The translations under genes were made by a program, and so were the position numbers. Below are positions 60,263-64,000 of a stretch of 64,000 nucleotides of DNA, piece by piece. How positions within the stretch are numbered: position 1 is the first letter of the stretch; every line of letters begins with the position of its first letter. The stretch lies in assembly GCF_020283565.1 (NCBI RefSeq), contig NC_060063.1:43980856-44044855 (forward strand), read 5' to 3'. The stretch comes from Trifolium pratense. Its lineage: Eukaryota; Streptophyta; Magnoliopsida; Fabales; Fabaceae. The notes below the pieces were generated by a model that worked only from the letters and a program-made list of their open reading frames with translations, was not told the DNA's origin and did not search any database.

Positions 60263-61055
60263 CCTAATCTAAATTAATGGACTTAACATGTTATGTATAG
60301 TGATGAAACTTTGCATTGAGTTACTTGTCGATCAAACTATCACTGAATTCTGAAATATACATACAATATGCTATCGAAATTTAAATAGATTTATCATGCT
60401 CAGCTAGTAGGAATGGCTCCGGTTCGAATTCCTCTGCCTCTTGATCTTCATGAGGAGCCAATATATGTGAATCCGAAGCAGTACCATGCTATTATGAGAC
60501 GTAGACAGTATCGCGCAAATCTAGAAGCACAGAACAAACTCATAAAAAATCGGAAAGTAAGTGTACCTTTTTATTTCCTTTTCCTCTAAGCAAAATTACT
60601 CTCAACAACATTTTGAATATTGTTTTGCAGCCGTATCTACATGAGTCACGCCATTTGCACGCATTGAAGAGAGCTAGAGGTTCCGGTGGATGTTTTCTAA
60701 ATACCAAAAAGCTCCAAGATCATGGTCTTAATATTTCCGCTGCTACTTGGCTGAATCCGAGCGGAGATGTGCCGAAATTAAAGGTACATCAAGTAGAAAC
60801 CTATAGAGACGGTGCTTCCACAACCACTTGTTCTGATGTCACGAGTGCTTCTAGTAGTGATGACATGTTCCAACAACACGAATCCGAATTCAAATCATGT
60901 GATTACCCTTCTCATATGCAAGGTTTCTTAACCGATACCGGTGGTGGTGGTGGAAATCAACGCCATATGTCGGTCATTATGTGACATACATCTTTGGATT
61001 CTAGAATGTTATAAGTCTTCTCAGTTTAGTTGGAGTGAGTATTGCTAGTGTTCCA

Positions 61056-61076
61056 TTGGGAAGTCATCCTTGGCTC
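61056..61076 (+). promoter_or_regulatory. miR169-like target site 3' of the NF-YA frame
   Basis: The 21-mer contains AAGTCATCCTTGGCT, an uninterrupted 15-base complement to positions 2-16 of the miR169 family. Mismatches fall only at positions 1 and 17, and G:U pairs at 20-21. It lies 72 bases after the stop codon, where miR169 sites usually sit in NF-YA transcripts. The match rule is known biology. Cleavage here is inference. Confidence 0.8.
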
Positions 61077-61079
61077 ATT

Positions 61080-62360
61080 TTATGTTATGTCTCACTACTA
61101 CTCTTGCTTTTTAATTATTCAAGAACAAGGATATAATCTTAATTTGCTAGGTATTATGTTTTGCAACCATGACAATGTTTGGCCAAAGAAAAACTTGAAA
61201 GAATTAAAACTAAGGTATTTTGTTTGTCCAAGTGGGATAAGACTTGGTTGATGTTCTTTGCATCGTTTCAATTTTATCGGATGTTTCCGAAGGGACTAAG
61301 ACTTGGTTGATGTTGCTGTTGTAAGAAACAAATTTTGGTTGTCTATGTCTTTGTGATGGTGTCATGTTTGACTTGTTGAAATGCAAATAGTATTTAATAA
61401 TGTGAGCATATTTTTTTTCTTGTATGATGAATATTGGTGAATAAAAGTTTTTTTTTTTAAATTTTTTATGAATGTGAACAAAAAATTATCTTAGTATTTC
61501 ATATAACTTGTATTCGATGCAAAATTTTTTTTTGAGTCACTTGCCCCTCAATTTACTTATCTCAGGAACAAATTTACAAGTAATAATGGCAAAAAAGTTA
61601 TAGGCTTGTAAGATAAATTTGGTTATCAAGTGCTATGTTTGACATCCATTCAACAACAAGGAAATAGAAGTCAATGTAATACTACTCATGATTAGTGAAA
61701 TAGTGTTTGGAAGAAATCTAAAATAGCACAGTGTATCTTGAAGGAAACCCTGATAATATATAATCGAAGTAAGGTAAATATATATAAATACATTTATAAG
61801 CTTTATATAAACCATAAAATCTTTTTGGGAGATTATGGAAAGAAAACCTAACAACTTACGTGTCCTATATATTTTTGACAAAGGTAGTCATCAGGTACTA
61901 TATCATGCTAAAAAAAAATACTACATCTGTCTCTAAATATAAGACAATTTTGAGAAAAATATGGAGATTAAGAAAATTGACTTTGGTATTAAATTTGTTG
62001 ATAATTGATATTGCTTTTACAATTTTATCCTTTAAAAGAGAAAATGAGTTAATGTTTTTTAGTGTATTTATTAGAGATTATAGAAAAAGATGCACTATAA
62101 TTAGAGGTATATGTTGGTAAAAAATATATTTAATGCCCTTGGAAATTTGAAAAAGGTCTTATAAAAAAGAAAACATAATGCTACAGTTATTGCATCACGC
62201 AATAACTATTTTTGTCTGTTTGATTATAATCAACGATCGAAATTAATTTTTAAATGTTTGATTTAGACCGTTCGATTTCAAATTAACATCCATTATGCAG
62301 ATGAAACTGTGACATTCCGTAGGAAATCCAAATCAAGATAGATCCCCACTCTTTTTTTTA
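61080..62360. other. 3' flank of the NF-YA locus and AT-rich intergenic DNA
   Basis: No gene seen. Near 61251 and 61303 the phrase 'aagacttggttgatgtt' is repeated. Short open frames at 61633-61881 (minus) and 61860-62120 (plus) show no domain. Confidence 0.4.
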
Positions 62361-62363
62361 TTA

Positions 62364-62698
62364 GGTGTACTTACAGTTTTGGTCCCCTATTTTCACCATT
62401 TTGCAGAATTGGTCCTCCTATTTTAAAATTCGACAGTTTTGGTCCCCTAGCACATATTTTGTCTAAAATATGGCGATACAATTTGTTTTAAATTAACCTT
62501 ATGAACACTTTTTCTTACAATTTCATCGATGTTAATATTTTTCCATCATCAGATCATATGCCACATCGTTTAAAACATATCACATCGTCAATTTATAGTT
62601 AAAAATTATGATAAGGGGACCAAAACTATCACATTTTAAAATAGAGAGAACAATTCTACAAAATGATGAAAATATGAGACCAGAACTACAATTAAGAA
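62364..62698. mobile_element. Mutator-like MITE with 9-bp TSD
   Basis: 335 bp. It starts GGTGTACTTACAGTTTTGG and ends in the degenerate inverse (CCAGAACTACAATTAAGAA), with further inverse pairs 'tggtcccctattttcacc' and 'gatgaaaatatgagacca'. The direct repeat TTTTTATTA flanks both sides (62355-62363 and 62699-62707). Confidence 0.75.
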
Positions 62699-62743
62699 TT
62701 TTTATTATAAAAAGTTAAATAAACAAGTAATTAATTAATTAAT

Positions 62744-62919
62744 GGAGAATGTTAACATGTGCATATATGACACATGTTAAGGTAGTAAAAATAGAAATTA
62801 TGCTTTAGAATTTGTGTATTTTAACTTTTTAAGCATTAAATGTCTTGTATCATTAAATGTTAAATTTCTATATTAAGATACTTTATCATGTGCCCTATAT
62901 GCACATGTTAACGAGACCC
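62744..62919. mobile_element. GTTAACATGTGC-family MITE, most complete copy
   Basis: 176 bp from GGAGAATGTTAACATGTGC to GCACATGTTAACGAGACCC, with flanking TTAATTAAT (62735-62743 and 62920-62928). The flanking repeat is 9 bp, as for Mutator-like elements, but is simple in sequence, so the superfamily call is tentative. It ends about 340 bp before the Alfin-like start codon. Confidence 0.7.
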
Positions 62920-62929
62920 TTAATTAATT

Positions 62930-63256
62930 TCTCACCCTAATAAAATAACATAACATTAAAAAACACGAAAAAAAAACCCTCAAAAAAAGCAAAAAGAAGA
63001 CTAGAAAGAGTAGTTGTAGTTATGTTTGGTGTTGTGTTGTGAAAGACACAACTTGCACACACATTTCTTCTCATACTTTGCAGAAACAACAAGCGAAGAA
63101 GAGCGAGAGAGAAAGAGAGACACACTCTCTCTCTCTACTTCACTCTCACTCTCTTTCAACCCTAAAACCATTTCCTTCTCTTCTTCTTCTTCTTCTTCTT
63201 CTAATTTCCCTTTTTTTCATTTCTGCATACAACAAACAAGACCAGGTTAATCTACA
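62930..63256 (+). promoter_or_regulatory. Leader/promoter of the Alfin-like gene
   Basis: A CT-rich stretch (ctctctctct at about 63125, TTC run at about 63178-63202) comes directly before the start codon, as in many plant 5' leaders. An overlapping open frame in another register is only a shadow. Confidence 0.5.
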
Positions 63257-63353
63257 ATGGACTCGCGCACACAGTATAATCCTCGCACCGTCGAAGAAGT
63301 TTTCAGAGATTTCAAAGGTCGTCGTGCTGGTCTCATCAAAGCTCTCACCACTG
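63257..63353 (+). CDS. Alfin1-like PHD finger protein, first coding exon only
   Basis: Encodes [20 protein letters not shown] and [12 protein letters not shown], then one base before a GT donor. This is the nearly invariant N-terminus of plant Alfin-like (AL) proteins, whose next residues normally begin with D, as the phase-1 junction allows. The family has an N-terminal Alfin/DUF3594 domain and a C-terminal PHD finger that reads H3K4me3. The PHD part lies beyond the window, so only the family is supported. The first intron fills the remaining 647 bases and shows no second exon. Confidence 0.93.
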
Positions 63354-64000
63354 GTAGTATATACAACCCAAATTTTTTCTCTTTTTTTTTTTCAAATCGA
63401 AATTTTGATAACTTTGTTCATTGTAAAGTAACGTGCTTTTTGTGTTAATTTTTCGATTTTCAACTTTTTTTTCTTTCAATTTTACTTCATGGGTCAACGG
63501 AATTTTCAACTGGGTTTAGTTTAGTTTAGTTTAGTTTCCTACACATCACTGTTGTTCTTGTTTTTATAATATTAGCGGTAATATTTTAAATTATTAAATT
63601 TCAAAATTTATTTTTTTAATGATTTTTTTTGTTATGTTTGTTTATGTTGAGCTTTTCTAATGGTTCTGTGCATTATTTTTACTTTGTTTTTTAATTTTAC
63701 TAAATGGGTCAACCCAATTTTCAAGTGGGTTTAGTTTCCTACATATATCTGTTCTTGTTAAATGCAAGAATCTGTGATATGTGTTTAGATGAAAATTTTA
63801 GTTTTTAGTATCTTTTGATTTTGATCTTTGCACTGTTTACAATTTAGCTACCTTTGAAATGGGTTTTGTTTAATTTTTCTGTTTGGATGAAACTGATGAT
63901 ATATACTTGATGAGATGATGATTTAGAGCTGTTAATTTTCATCTAATTTTGATTTGTTTAATGATAATTTATGGCTTTTGAGGAAGTGGAATTGAGTTTA

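Larger units (their letters stand above)
59092..60984 (+). pseudogene. NF-YA transcription factor subunit gene, apparently decayed
   Basis: The last two exons are clean: 60404-60556 (LVGMAPVRIPLPLDLHEEPI, then [20 protein letters not shown]) and 60631-60984 ([20 protein letters not shown], then CFLNTKK, C-terminus ...RHMSVIM). They carry the A1 (NF-YB/YC-binding) and A2 (CCAAT-binding) parts of the NF-YA core. A probable exon at 59870-59986 encodes GPISVKYSNSSACSTLSE in a family-like frame. At 59092-59250 the N-terminal region is split between frames: SWPWGTCEFDVQKSSMSENL reads in one frame and FQDQDSSSTQSTGQSYMEV, a highly typical NF-YA block, in another, with a stop between. An LTR/TRIM relic lies after it. 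Two usually fixed residues differ: K to N in RAKLE and R to C in GGRFL. I infer a pseudogene or a recently disabled copy. A short protein from the ATG at 60413 could still be made. Confidence 0.72.

Noticed and set aside
63039..63431. A 130-codon plus frame overlapping the Alfin-like exon
   Set aside because: It reads the CT-rich leader and the true exon out of frame. The Alfin N-terminus in the other register is unmistakable.
1..64000. Search for clustered defence, biosynthetic or CRISPR-like systems
   Set aside because: No regular spaced repeats, no related co-directional enzyme genes and no NLR or kinase cluster. The genes are unrelated single plant loci.

Overview
The window looks like nuclear DNA from a flowering plant, most likely a papilionoid legume of the Medicago/Trifolium type. 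The DNA is AT-rich, the genes have many introns with GT..AG borders, and all recognisable genes belong to plant families. The dispersed repeats match what I recall from legume genomes. Species assignment is inference. There is no bacterial-style operon, CRISPR array, rRNA gene or clear tRNA gene.

Genes from left to right: (1) positions 1-5035, minus strand, a GBF-interacting-protein-1-like gene whose 3' end lies outside the window; (2) 8255-11262, minus, a complete BREVIS RADIX family gene with five coding exons and 368 aa; (3) 31595-32464, plus, a DUF674 gene broken by one in-frame TGA; (4) 34651-40409, plus, a complete phospholipid:diacylglycerol acyltransferase (PDAT1 type), six exons and 686 aa; (5) 41908-42578, minus, the 3' remnant of a LINE; (6) 45295-50876, plus, a complete ataxin-2-like CID3/CID4 gene with 14 coding exons and 619 aa; (7) 59092-60984, plus, an NF-YA gene that looks decayed but keeps a miR169-like target site in its 3' region; (8) 63257 to the right edge, plus, the first coding exon of an Alfin-like PHD-finger gene. 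The genes act in separate processes: transcription, auxin-related growth, oil synthesis, mRNA metabolism and chromatin reading. I see no functional cluster.

The space between genes, about 12-31 kb and 51-63 kb, is a dense mosaic of small non-autonomous transposons. Many can be delimited to the base by target-site duplications (TSDs): hAT-like elements with 8-bp TSDs (12243-12803, 52954-53583), PIF/Harbinger-like elements flanked by TTA (13881-14335, 20183-20739, 21003-21304, 29464-29864), Mutator-like elements with 9-bp TSDs (23005-28486, 38180-38484, 53989-54941, 62364-62698, 62744-62919) and a small Helitron inserted between A and T (33945-34263). A tRNA-derived SINE-like repeat occurs four times, and LTR/TRIM relics occur at about 22.5, 39.1 and 59.5 kb.

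The most unusual object is the 5.48-kb element at 23005-28486. It has a perfect 9-bp TSD and mirrored sequence blocks on its two arms, so it is close to a giant palindrome. Inward-facing tRNA-like boxes lie in the arms and a satellite-like array of about 178-bp units lies in the loop. It has no visible transposase. Other points worth checking are the decayed NF-YA with its preserved miR169 site, a 23-bp perfect inverted repeat over the DUF674 start, a repeat-expanded exon in the GIP1-like gene, and the Helitron 388 bp upstream of the PDAT1 start codon.
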